A DNA stretch of 64,000 nucleotides from contig NZ_CP073747.1 of assembly GCF_024398015.1 (NCBI RefSeq), positions 1,374,501-1,438,500 on the forward strand. Reading direction: 5' to 3'. The stretch is from Kordiimonas sp. SCSIO 12610. Lineage in GTDB: Bacteria; Pseudomonadota; Alphaproteobacteria; Sphingomonadales; Kordiimonadaceae. A program made the translations under genes and the position numbers. The notes beneath the pieces were generated by a model. That model did no database searches and was not told where the DNA came from. It saw only the letters and a program-made list of their open reading frames with translations. Shown piece by piece: positions 41,556-50,189 of the stretch (position 1 is the first letter of the stretch; the number at the start of each line of letters is the position of its first letter).

Positions 41556-42782
41556 TTAAAGGCCTGCAAGCGTATTCAGTTGCAAAATCGGAAGCAGGAT
41601 CGATAAAACAATGACCGCAACTACGCCGCCCATCATAATGATGATCATCGGTTCGAGCAAGGACAGTGCAGCCGAAGTAAAGCTTTCAAATTCATTTTCA
41701 AGATAGTCCGCTGACTTGCCGAGCAATTCCTCCAACTGGCCACTGTTTTCACCTGCTGCTGCCATATAGGCAACCATAGGCGGAAATCCGCTCGTGCGCT
41801 TTAAGGCTGCGGACAGGCTGGCGCCTTCTTCTACCATGATCACGACTTTGTCGATCGCGTCCTGAAGCACTGTGTTGCTGACTGTTTTTTGTGCGGCTCT
41901 TAGACCGCTTAAAACAGGGACACCGCTTGAAATCAGGGTGCTGAGCGTGCGTGCCAGCCGCGCTGCATTGAGGCCGCGGACCAGCTTGCCAATAACTGGC
42001 AGGCTGAGAATAAACTGATCAACTTTTTTCCTGAATGCCCTGGCTTTGAGGGCACGAAAAAAAGCGAAGGTGCCGACAATAAGGAAAAGCAAAATAACAA
42101 GGCCAAAGTTCTGGATGAACTCTGAAATGTTGATCATCAAACGCGTAAGGAAGGGAAGCGTTCTGCCCATGCTATCAAATTGCTCGACAACTTTGGGAAC
42201 AACAAATGTCATAAGGGCAATGATTACCCCAACTGCGACAAACGATAAAGCCGCCGGATAAATCAGGGCGGTTTGAACTTTGGCTCGAACGGCCTGAGAG
42301 CGTTCCATATGATCAGCGAGGCGATTTAGAACCGCTGATAAACTTCCTGAGTTTTCTCCTGCAGCAACCATTGAGCAATAAAGCTGATCAAAGCTTTTGT
42401 TATGCTTCGCCATTGCTTCAGAAAGCTTGTGTCCTTCGATAACGTTTGCACGAACCTCAAGGATGATGCGTTTTAAGGCTGGCTTTTCAGCCTGAAGGGC
42501 AATTGTATTGAGGGCTTCTTCAATTGGCGCGGCTGCCCCCACCATTGTCGCCAATTGTCGGGTAAATAGCGTGACATCCTTATGCGATAATTTACCGCTG
42601 CCACCGTTGCCAAAACTAATTTCCCTTGATAATCCCTTTTTTTCTGCCGCCACATCAAGGCGAATAGGGACCAGCTTTTTGGCGCGCAATTCCCTTCGTG
42701 CGCTTCGGGCATTCTCAGAAGAAATAGTTCCCTTTTTTGTGCGGCCACTTGTATCAAGGGCCTCATATTCAAATGCCGGCAT
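41556..42782 (-). CDS. gspF: Type II secretion inner-membrane protein GspF
   Basis: 408 residues from ATG 42782, giving the canonical MPAFEYEALD start and overlapping the gspE end by 14 bases; the frame runs to 42809 without family support. Two T2SSF domains with three membrane helices are visible: DVTLFTRQLATMVGAAAPIE and the repeat RLARTLSTLISSGVPVLSGL, each followed by GENSGSL or GENSGQL motifs. It is the platform protein that contacts GspE. Confidence 0.93.
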   Translation of the reverse strand: MPAFEYEALDTSGRTKKGTISSENARSARRELRAKKLVPIRLDVAAEKKGLSREISFGNGGSGKLSHKDVTLFTRQLATMVGAAAPIEEALNTIALQAEKPALKRIILEVRANVIEGHKLSEAMAKHNKSFDQLYCSMVAAGENSGSLSAVLNRLADHMERSQAVRAKVQTALIYPAALSFVAVGVIIALMTFVVPKVVEQFDSMGRTLPFLTRLMINISEFIQNFGLVILLFLIVGTFAFFRALKARAFRKKVDQFILSLPVIGKLVRGLNAARLARTLSTLISSGVPVLSGLRAAQKTVSNTVLQDAIDKVVIMVEEGASLSAALKRTSGFPPMVAYMAAAGENSGQLEELLGKSADYLENEFESFTSAALSLLEPMIIIMMGGVVAVIVLSILLPILQLNTLAGL

Positions 42783-44322
42783 GATCTTCTCGCTCGGCTT
42801 TGCAAACACGCAGAACTTCTTCTACGGTTGTTGTCCCTTTCAGGACTTGAGAGAACCCATTTTCAGCAAGCGTATCTGAGGATTTGAAAGCATGGTCTGC
42901 AATCGCTTGCTCGCGGGCGTCATCATGAATAAGTTCCTGAAGCTTGCTATCAACGATAACAAGTTCGTAGAGGCCAACACGCCCCTGATAACCGGTTCCA
43001 TTACACTCAGGGCAACCATTCGCTTTAAAAATCGTTGCAGATTGGTCAGCGGGTAGGTTTAGAAGCTTTTTGGTGCTGCCATCGGCTTCAATAGGTGTCT
43101 TACAGTGCGGACATAGCCTGCGAACAAGGCGCTGCGCCAAAATAGCTTTTACTGTGCTCGCTAAAAGGAAGGGTTCCACCCCCATATCGCGTAGACGTGT
43201 AACGGCACTGACGGCGCTGTTGGTGTGCACAGTGGAGAGAACTAGGTGGCCTGTTAAACTTGCTTGCACCGCGATTTCGGCGGTTTCAACATCCCGTATC
43301 TCGCCGACCATAACCACGTCCGGGTCTTGCCGCAGCATTGCCCGCAATCCAGCTGCGAACGTCATACCGACTTTGGCGTTCACTTGTGTTTGCCCAACGC
43401 CTTCCAACGCATATTCAACAGGGTCCTCTACGGTCAGAATATTTCGGGTTTTGTCGTTCAAAAGCGACAGGCCTGCATAAAGCGTTGTGGTTTTACCAGA
43501 ACCCGTTGGACCCGTTACCAAAATAATTCCGTTCGGTTCTTTGATTACATCTTCAAAGCGTCCGCGTGTTTTCTCTTCCATTCCGAGGTCAGAAATATCG
43601 AAATGGGCTTGATCGCGGTCCAATAGCCGTAAAACAACACGTTCACCGTGGCGCGAGGGCAGGGTCGAGACACGGACATCAATTGCCTTCCCGCCAATCG
43701 TTAGGGAAATACGTCCATCTTGTGGTATACGTTTTTCCGCAATGTCGAGCCGCGCCATAACCTTTATACGGGAAACCAATAAAGGAGCGAGTTTAACGGG
43801 TAAACTCAGCGTTTCCTTTAATACGCCGTCAATGCGCAACCTGACAGAAAGGCCTGTTTCATAAGGCTCTATATGAATGTCGGAACCGCGATTTTTAACG
43901 GCCTCTGCAATCAAGCCATTGATCAAGCGAATAACGGGTGCATCATCGTCGCTATCAAGCAAGTCTGCAGTTTGGGGAATATCATCAACCAAACTATCCA
44001 GATTTTCAGATTGCCCCAGATCATCTGCGAGTTTGCCAGATGCTATGCCATCAACCGCATAGATACTGGATAATTGCTGATCAAATGCTGCCCCGTCCAA
44101 TTCTTGAATTTTGAAAGGTGATCCGGCTGCTCTTCGCACTTCAACAAATAGTAAGGGATCGATTTCCATCGCACCCTTGGTTGCTAAAACAACACCGTCT
44201 TCACCGCGTGTTGCGATCAAACCGTGTGATTTGGCAAAACTATAGCTCAGGATAGGCGAGGTAGAAGATTCCTCGACATGAGCAGTATCTGAATTTTCGC
44301 TGATCTCAGACATCTCTGGCAT
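42769..44322 (-). CDS. gspE: Type II secretion ATPase GspE
   Basis: 517 residues. N1/N2 domains are followed by the secretion-ATPase core: Walker A GPTGSGKTTTLYAG (from 271), the Asp box ILTVEDPVEYALEGVGQTQV, Walker B DVVMVGEIRD and the His box LTGHLVLSTVHTN. The zinc domain has CPHC and CPEC pairs in the 400-450 region (LCPHCKTPI; GCPECNGTGYQG). It powers pseudopilus assembly on the cytoplasmic face. It lies nine bases after gspD. Confidence 0.95.
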   Translation of the reverse strand: MPEMSEISENSDTAHVEESSTSPILSYSFAKSHGLIATRGEDGVVLATKGAMEIDPLLFVEVRRAAGSPFKIQELDGAAFDQQLSSIYAVDGIASGKLADDLGQSENLDSLVDDIPQTADLLDSDDDAPVIRLINGLIAEAVKNRGSDIHIEPYETGLSVRLRIDGVLKETLSLPVKLAPLLVSRIKVMARLDIAEKRIPQDGRISLTIGGKAIDVRVSTLPSRHGERVVLRLLDRDQAHFDISDLGMEEKTRGRFEDVIKEPNGIILVTGPTGSGKTTTLYAGLSLLNDKTRNILTVEDPVEYALEGVGQTQVNAKVGMTFAAGLRAMLRQDPDVVMVGEIRDVETAEIAVQASLTGHLVLSTVHTNSAVSAVTRLRDMGVEPFLLASTVKAILAQRLVRRLCPHCKTPIEADGSTKKLLNLPADQSATIFKANGCPECNGTGYQGRVGLYELVIVDSKLQELIHDDAREQAIADHAFKSSDTLAENGFSQVLKGTTTVEEVLRVCKAEREDHAGI

Positions 44323-44331
44323 AATTCACAA

Positions 44332-46377
44332 TCAATTATCGATCTTTGGTGGTGTTTTGCCGCCGATTACATCGCGCAGGATTACATCAATTCCGGCTTC
44401 CCCGCCGTCTTCTCTCCATTCTAACTGTTGCTGACGGGTGTATTGATATTTGCGGCGGGTTACGTCGCGTACGTCAGCGCCGTCCCTTAGAATGGTCGGG
44501 CGAATGAAGACCATAAGGTTGGTTTTTTCCAGCGATTTGCTCTCACTTTTAAAAAGGTTTCCTAGAACAGGAATATCCCCAAGTAACGGTACCTTATTAA
44601 GCGTGATGCTTTCGTCCTGTTGGATCAGGCCACCTAAAACAATGATTTCACCGTCTTCCGCCATGACTGTAGTTTGGATCTGGCGTTTGTTCGTAATGAA
44701 ATCGGCGCTTGTCGTGATGATCGCTTCTTCAACGCTTGAAACTTCCTGATTGATTTGTAGGCGAATTTGATCACCTTCGTTGATTTGTGGCGTTACATCC
44801 AATTGAATCCCCACTTCCTGACGGGTAACCGTTCTGAAGGGGTTAGAGTTATCGTTACCCAAAACCTCACCGCTGGTGACGGGAATTTCCTGCCCGACAA
44901 TCAGGCTGGCAGGTTGATTGTTTAGCGTCGTTAAAAACGGTGTTGATAGGATGTTAGAGCTAATGTCCTGCTGTAACGCATTTAAGATAACACCAAAAAT
45001 TGTTCCGCCGGATTCTCCTGCAAAGCCACCCAGAAACCCATTTGTCCCCAACAATGAGTTAACTGCTGCTGTCCTGAGGGCATCCCCTTGTCCTGCAAAC
45101 GGGCTATCATCATCGACAAGCAATGCACCCGTCGTCGCGAGAATATTAGGTGCGGTTGCGGCAAAGTTGGTCGCCGTGAACGGAATATTGCTGCCTTCAC
45201 CGCCCGAGAGAACATATTGAACGCCAAGGTCTTTTGCGGCTTGGTCGGAAATTTCGACGATAATGGCCTCAATGATCACCTGTGCTCTTGGAACATCAAG
45301 CTTCCTAATTACATCCGCAAGTGCTTTCTGCATATCTGGGCTCGCGCTGATAATGAGCGCATTCGTTCCGCGGTCATAGGCAATGGTCGCGCGCGCGCCG
45401 CCGCCCGAATTTCCGACAATTGGTTGACTAACTGGCACAACTCCCTGCGGAGCAAGGGTGTTGCCTGCGTTAACAGTACCCGATGAGCTGCTGGCAATAG
45501 ACCTGCTGATTTGCTCGAGCGTTGGAACGATTTCTTCGGCGTCAGCATGTTTCAGATAAATAACTTCAATATCACCTTTGGTGGCACTTCTGCTATCCAG
45601 GTCGGTGATAATTGGCATCAATTCATCAACAACTTCCTGATCACCTTTCAAAATAAGGGTGTTACTGCTGAGAACTGGAATAACTTTGAGCGATGTATTC
45701 CGGTTTTCGTCCCCAGCACCCGACGAACGAAGCGCTGATATTGTTTCTGCCATCTCTTCGGTTGAGGTGTTGACAAGCGAGATAAGTCGTGTTGTTGCGG
45801 TATCTCTATCAATCGATTTTAAGACACTTCTAATACGTTCCATATTGCCAGCGTAATCGACAACAACCAAAAAATTATTTGATCTGTGCGCGATCGCACG
45901 ACCAAGGCGATGAATGATTGGTTTGACCGTATTCAAGGCAGTGATTGCATCAACATAGTTGATACGGAAAACCTCTGTGATCAACTGGTCATCAGGAACA
46001 TCAATTCCGGTTGCTGTACGGTCAGTAACACCCGCTTCGTCCGGAACAATTTTATAGGCGCCGCCTTTAGTTGGGACCGCGGTGAAGCCATAAACGCGAA
46101 GCGCAGATAAAAACATATCAAACACATCGGCGGTAGGGACTGGCTCGCGTGAAATGATAGTGATTTTGCCCTGAACTCGTGGGTCAAGGATGAAGGTTTT
46201 CCCCGTCATCATCGAGATATCATCGATCATAGCGCGAATGTCTGCATCACGGAAATTCAACACTTGATCTTGTGCGATAGCGCTTTCTACAAAATTCACA
46301 TTTCCAAGCGAAGGGATCGTTGAAAAGATACCTGTTAGGGCAATTACTGATAAGCTATATTTTAGCATTTGTTTCAT
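44332..46377 (-). CDS. gspD: Type II secretion secretin GspD
   Basis: 681 residues from ATG 46377; the longer frame to 46440 would run into gspC. A signal peptide ends near SAIAQD. The N0 domain (LNFRDADIRAMIDDISMMTG), N1-N3 KH-like domains (NAGNMERI-type repeats; EVIYLKHADAEEIVPTLEQI) and secretin domain (VGQEIPVTSGEVLGND; EDGEIIVLGGLIQQDE) are in order. It forms the outer-membrane channel. The C-terminal tail beyond the barrel is about 40 residues. Confidence 0.94.
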   Translation of the reverse strand: MKQMLKYSLSVIALTGIFSTIPSLGNVNFVESAIAQDQVLNFRDADIRAMIDDISMMTGKTFILDPRVQGKITIISREPVPTADVFDMFLSALRVYGFTAVPTKGGAYKIVPDEAGVTDRTATGIDVPDDQLITEVFRINYVDAITALNTVKPIIHRLGRAIAHRSNNFLVVVDYAGNMERIRSVLKSIDRDTATTRLISLVNTSTEEMAETISALRSSGAGDENRNTSLKVIPVLSSNTLILKGDQEVVDELMPIITDLDSRSATKGDIEVIYLKHADAEEIVPTLEQISRSIASSSSGTVNAGNTLAPQGVVPVSQPIVGNSGGGARATIAYDRGTNALIISASPDMQKALADVIRKLDVPRAQVIIEAIIVEISDQAAKDLGVQYVLSGGEGSNIPFTATNFAATAPNILATTGALLVDDDSPFAGQGDALRTAAVNSLLGTNGFLGGFAGESGGTIFGVILNALQQDISSNILSTPFLTTLNNQPASLIVGQEIPVTSGEVLGNDNSNPFRTVTRQEVGIQLDVTPQINEGDQIRLQINQEVSSVEEAIITTSADFITNKRQIQTTVMAEDGEIIVLGGLIQQDESITLNKVPLLGDIPVLGNLFKSESKSLEKTNLMVFIRPTILRDGADVRDVTRRKYQYTRQQQLEWREDGGEAGIDVILRDVIGGKTPPKIDN

Positions 46378-46390
46378 AGAAAGCTGCTTT

Positions 46391-47302
46391 TCATTGTGTT
46401 GCTTGGTAATCAAAGGACAATTCCTTGATCTTTCCTTCACGCTCTACCCGAATTGTAAGGGTGGGTGAATTCCCGATTTCCGAGACTAATTCTGTCAAAA
46501 TTTCCAGCGTTGTCACCGGCGTGTCATTAACGGACAAAAATATGTCATTTGGTTTCAATCCAAGCGCAAGTAAATCCACTTGATTGCTATTGGCATTGAT
46601 AACCCAACCGTCAATAAAGCGCCCGTTCCTGCGCGGCTTCATTTGAACTGTTTTTAAAAAGGCATTTATTTGACTTTTACGAACTGTGCCGCCACTTTCC
46701 TTCGTTAAATAGGGCGCATTGGCTTCTGCTGTCGAACCGCGCTGCGCCGCTGTGCGCGTTGTAGTTGGGTCAACGCCGTCAAGATACAAGCTTTCCCTTA
46801 GGCCAGAGCGAGTGATTTCGACATAGGTGGAGTAGATGGCGACAAGTTTTACACCGTCAATGATTTCATCATCGATGGTGAATACATATTCTTTCTGGTC
46901 CGGGGTACGGATAATGGCACTTCCAGCCGAGTTCTCGTCAAGGCTTTGTCGAACACCAAATAATTTCAGGTCCAGGCTTGTCTCTGGTGCAGCGGTTTGC
47001 TCGATTTGTTGTTGTGCGTTGCTGATGGTTCGGTTGAAAGGGTCAAATTGGGTCAGTGTGTCGAAGCTGGTATTTAGGCTGCGGGCTGATTGCGTGTTGG
47101 CAACGATTGGGTTTGATCCGGTTTCCGTTTGATCCGTATTTCCTGACACTAATAACCAAAACAAAGACGCTGCCAGCCATGCAAGCAGAATGATAAAGAT
47201 CACTTCAATAACTGAAATAACCGCCTTAAGCGATACAATCGACTTCAGCGATGTTGATCGAATGCTTTGCATCAAACTATTTTCTTCCACTGAGCCGAGC
47301 AT
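46391..47302 (-). CDS. gspC: Type II secretion protein GspC with PDZ domain
   Basis: 303 residues. One N-terminal membrane helix (VIEVIFIILLAWLAASLFWL), a periplasmic HR domain (LDLKLFGVRQSLDENSAGSA; the family LxGV motif), a linker, and a C-terminal PDZ domain (WVINANSNQVDLLALGLKPN followed by DIFLSVNDTPV). It connects the platform to the secretin. It is first in the gsp operon; starts at 47302 and 47272 are both possible. A terminator of the upstream gene separates it from the TonB receptor. Confidence 0.9.
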   Translation of the reverse strand: MLGSVEENSLMQSIRSTSLKSIVSLKAVISVIEVIFIILLAWLAASLFWLLVSGNTDQTETGSNPIVANTQSARSLNTSFDTLTQFDPFNRTISNAQQQIEQTAAPETSLDLKLFGVRQSLDENSAGSAIIRTPDQKEYVFTIDDEIIDGVKLVAIYSTYVEITRSGLRESLYLDGVDPTTTRTAAQRGSTAEANAPYLTKESGGTVRKSQINAFLKTVQMKPRRNGRFIDGWVINANSNQVDLLALGLKPNDIFLSVNDTPVTTLEILTELVSEIGNSPTLTIRVEREGKIKELSFDYQATQ

Positions 47303-47435
47303 TGCTCACAAATGTTATCATTTGATGCTTGCTCAAAACTTCCAACAATCCCACGGTCTGTTATTCGGCTAAAATCTGAATTTGTCAAGAAACAGGCACA
47401 TATAAGCGGTGATTTTAGGAGCTGATGGATGCGAT

Positions 47436-47472
47436 GTCACAAAAGAAAAGAGGGGCTATGAAAGCCCCTCTT
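47436..47472 (-). terminator. Terminator of the TonB receptor before gspC
   Basis: On the minus strand AAGAGGGGCT pairs with AGCCCCTCTT (47472-47463 with 47457-47448) around a five-base loop and is followed by a T-rich tract. It lies 10 bases after the receptor stop, so the gsp operon needs its own promoter in about 47303-47440. Confidence 0.85.
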
Positions 47473-47481
47473 AGTACTTTT

Positions 47482-50106
47482 TTAGAATGAGTATTTGAAG
47501 CCCAAGCTGAAGCTACGCCCAATATCATACTGAAGCGCAGTGAACTCAGCGTCAGACTGTGTGTCCTCTACTGTCAGTAAGAAATCATCGTTCAAAAGGT
47601 TGCTTGCCGTGAAGGTAACTTCAAGAATATTGCCGCCTACTTCAAATTCGCGGCCATACACAAACCGAAGGTCATAAAAGTCATCTTCGATCACATCAGG
47701 AACGCCTGCAAGGCCAACGTCAAAGATACGGTTGCCTGTGAAAGTAAAGAATAGGCCTGCTTTTTCACCGCGATCAAAGTCTTCGAAACCAAACTGCAAG
47801 TTTGCAAGGAAGTCTGATTGACCCTGTAGACGGCGAATGTTGTTCGTTAACTGATCGCTATTGTTTGGATCAATACTGATTTCAGAATCGATATAGGTTG
47901 CGTTCGCTTTGAAGAAGAAATCACGTGCACCAAGCCAGTTCCAACCGAACCAGTCTTGAAGGAACAGGTCTTTCTCAAACTCACCTTCAACACCAAATAC
48001 TGTTGCAGAGTCCGCATTCACGAACGAACGAAGCGGTGTGTTACCAATAAGTGTGAAAGAACGCTCGATCGGATTTGTCAAATCTTTGTAGAACACACCG
48101 AGGGTCGCGCTCTCACCGCTTTCGAAATAATATTCGATGCGGGCGTCAAAGTTATCGATCGATGTTGGGACAAGGTTTTGGTTACCAACGGTTTGAAGAC
48201 CAGTGATCGTATCAATAAAGTTAGCCGTTGAAAGTTCACGCAGGTCCGGGCGAGCCAGTGTACGTGAGTATGCTAGGCGCAATTGATAGTTTTCAGCAAA
48301 TTCCCATGTCGCAGTTGCGGAAGGTAGGAAGCGGTTGATATTTTGTTCAACAACTACTGGTTCGCCGCTGATACGTGTGAAAGAAGATGTTAGCTGATCA
48401 GAACTTTCATAGCGCGTACCAAACGCGACACGCAGGGTAGGGCTAATTTCAACATCAAACTGGATGTAGGCCTGTAGGTTGTCAAATTCAGCAGAGAATG
48501 TATCCGAAGGATCAGTGAATTCTTCAAGCTCAAACTGACCTGGGCCTACGTTTGCAGGGCCAAAAATAATTTCAGGAATCCTTGCGAGAAGTTCCTGGTT
48601 TACACCGGCTGGTGCATCGAACTGGAAGCGAAGGAATTGAGAATCTCGGGCACGGTCCACATAGGTAAAGCCGGTTTTGATATCGACAGCATTTTCACCA
48701 ATAAAGATTGGTTGAACAATGTTAAAACCAACCTCGTATGTTTCATCGTCCAGTTCGCCGAATGATGTCAGGTTACTGTCCGGCCCGGTTGAAAGTTCGA
48801 ACGCTTGTGCGATATTTTCATCGAAATCGAATGTTGTCTCGTTCCGAAGCGGTGCATCGCGGTCAGCACGCTTATAAGACAGGCGCCAATCAATTTCAGC
48901 CGGCTCGGTGTCACCGCCGAAGAAACCAACAACATGATCACCAGAAAGCTGGTTTGACCAAATCTGGCTTTCGACAAAGTCAAGACGTGTGAAGCTACTG
49001 AGTGTACCCGGGTCAGCACTGAAGGACCCTGTTTCAATCAGAACTTCTTTTACTGATTTTCTAAGAATGATCGATGTGGCTTTGATCGAGTTATCAGGAT
49101 CAAATTCAATACCGCCGGAAAGAATGGCATTCAGGTCAACAGTAAATTCGGTATTGCGTCTACCGCATGTGTCAGCGACAGAATCGAAATCGCTTGATGA
49201 TTGACAGAAATCAGGATTGATTTGGCCGTTGAAGACAACGCCAGCATCGGTTACAGCAAACTCGTTTCTAACACCGTCTTTGTTTGCGAAATCCGCGTCA
49301 TAATCAACAACAAAGATGAAACCAGCATCGAAGCTATCAAATTCATAGCGATCACCAAACGAGACGTTAACGCCCACATTCGGGCCGTTTGGCTCAAGGT
49401 CTGCTGAATAGATAAGAGGAAGGCTTTCACCAGCAGCTTCAAGCTGGCCTGGGGACAATCCTTCAAGAAGCGGGTTGGCTTCTAAAATCCCTGGTAACTG
49501 GCGGAACCCACCAGCAAAACCAAAAACTTCGCCAAAATTACCGTCGTAGCTTAGGCCATTTTGAAGCGAGCTAACGGTATTATATTCGCCCGAAATGCCA
49601 ACATTAAAGAAGGGCTCATCAGGAACCGCTTTGGAGCGAAGGTCAATAACACCGCCCGCAAACTCGCCAGGATACTGCGGTGAGAATGTTTTTTGAACAA
49701 GTACGTTTTCAATGATCGCGGTAGGGAACAGATCTAGCGGAACCGCACGGCGAAGTGGGTCAGGACTAGGAAGCTGTGAGCCATCAAGAAGCGTGCTTGA
49801 ATAACGCTCGTTCAGGCCACGAACAAAAGGAATGCCATCATTACCAAGCGAGATACCTGGGAGGCGTGTCAGGGCCACAGCAACATCGCCGTCGCCTGTG
49901 CGCTGGAACTCCGTTGCATCAAGCACGTTTGAAATTTCAGAGGTTGAGCGTTTTTCATCAGGGATGAAGCGTCCAAGAACCTGAATTTCTTCAATTGGGC
50001 CATCGTCTTCCTGAGCGTCATCTTCTTGCGCGAAAACTTGTGCAGGTAGCACAAGTACAGTTGAGGCAAGAAGCATGCTTTTGAGTGATAATTTCGTTGG
50101 TTTCAT
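47482..50106 (-). CDS. TonB-dependent outer-membrane receptor (next to gsp locus)
   Basis: 874 residues from ATG 50106 (GGTGGT upstream). A signal peptide ends near QVFAQE. The plug (PIEEIQVLGRFIPDEKRSTS, ISLGNDGIPFVRGLNERYSS) has the block RRAVPLDLFPTAIIENVLVQ then KTFSPQYPGEFAGGVIDLRS. The barrel is complete with C-terminal DIGRSFSLGFKYSF. The VPLDLFPT and ATVFGVEGEFEK features put it in a receptor group distinct from the one at 17774. It follows the beta-helix lipoprotein by 83 bases, so the two are probably a pair; the ligand is unknown. Confidence 0.93.
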   Translation of the reverse strand: MKPTKLSLKSMLLASTVLVLPAQVFAQEDDAQEDDGPIEEIQVLGRFIPDEKRSTSEISNVLDATEFQRTGDGDVAVALTRLPGISLGNDGIPFVRGLNERYSSTLLDGSQLPSPDPLRRAVPLDLFPTAIIENVLVQKTFSPQYPGEFAGGVIDLRSKAVPDEPFFNVGISGEYNTVSSLQNGLSYDGNFGEVFGFAGGFRQLPGILEANPLLEGLSPGQLEAAGESLPLIYSADLEPNGPNVGVNVSFGDRYEFDSFDAGFIFVVDYDADFANKDGVRNEFAVTDAGVVFNGQINPDFCQSSSDFDSVADTCGRRNTEFTVDLNAILSGGIEFDPDNSIKATSIILRKSVKEVLIETGSFSADPGTLSSFTRLDFVESQIWSNQLSGDHVVGFFGGDTEPAEIDWRLSYKRADRDAPLRNETTFDFDENIAQAFELSTGPDSNLTSFGELDDETYEVGFNIVQPIFIGENAVDIKTGFTYVDRARDSQFLRFQFDAPAGVNQELLARIPEIIFGPANVGPGQFELEEFTDPSDTFSAEFDNLQAYIQFDVEISPTLRVAFGTRYESSDQLTSSFTRISGEPVVVEQNINRFLPSATATWEFAENYQLRLAYSRTLARPDLRELSTANFIDTITGLQTVGNQNLVPTSIDNFDARIEYYFESGESATLGVFYKDLTNPIERSFTLIGNTPLRSFVNADSATVFGVEGEFEKDLFLQDWFGWNWLGARDFFFKANATYIDSEISIDPNNSDQLTNNIRRLQGQSDFLANLQFGFEDFDRGEKAGLFFTFTGNRIFDVGLAGVPDVIEDDFYDLRFVYGREFEVGGNILEVTFTASNLLNDDFLLTVEDTQSDAEFTALQYDIGRSFSLGFKYSF

Positions 50107-50189
50107 CAGAACCACCATTGTTATTGCAAGTTGATAAGCGGACGCTGCGGCAAGGTTTGTTGTCCTGCCGCAGCGTATGTTTTCAGGGA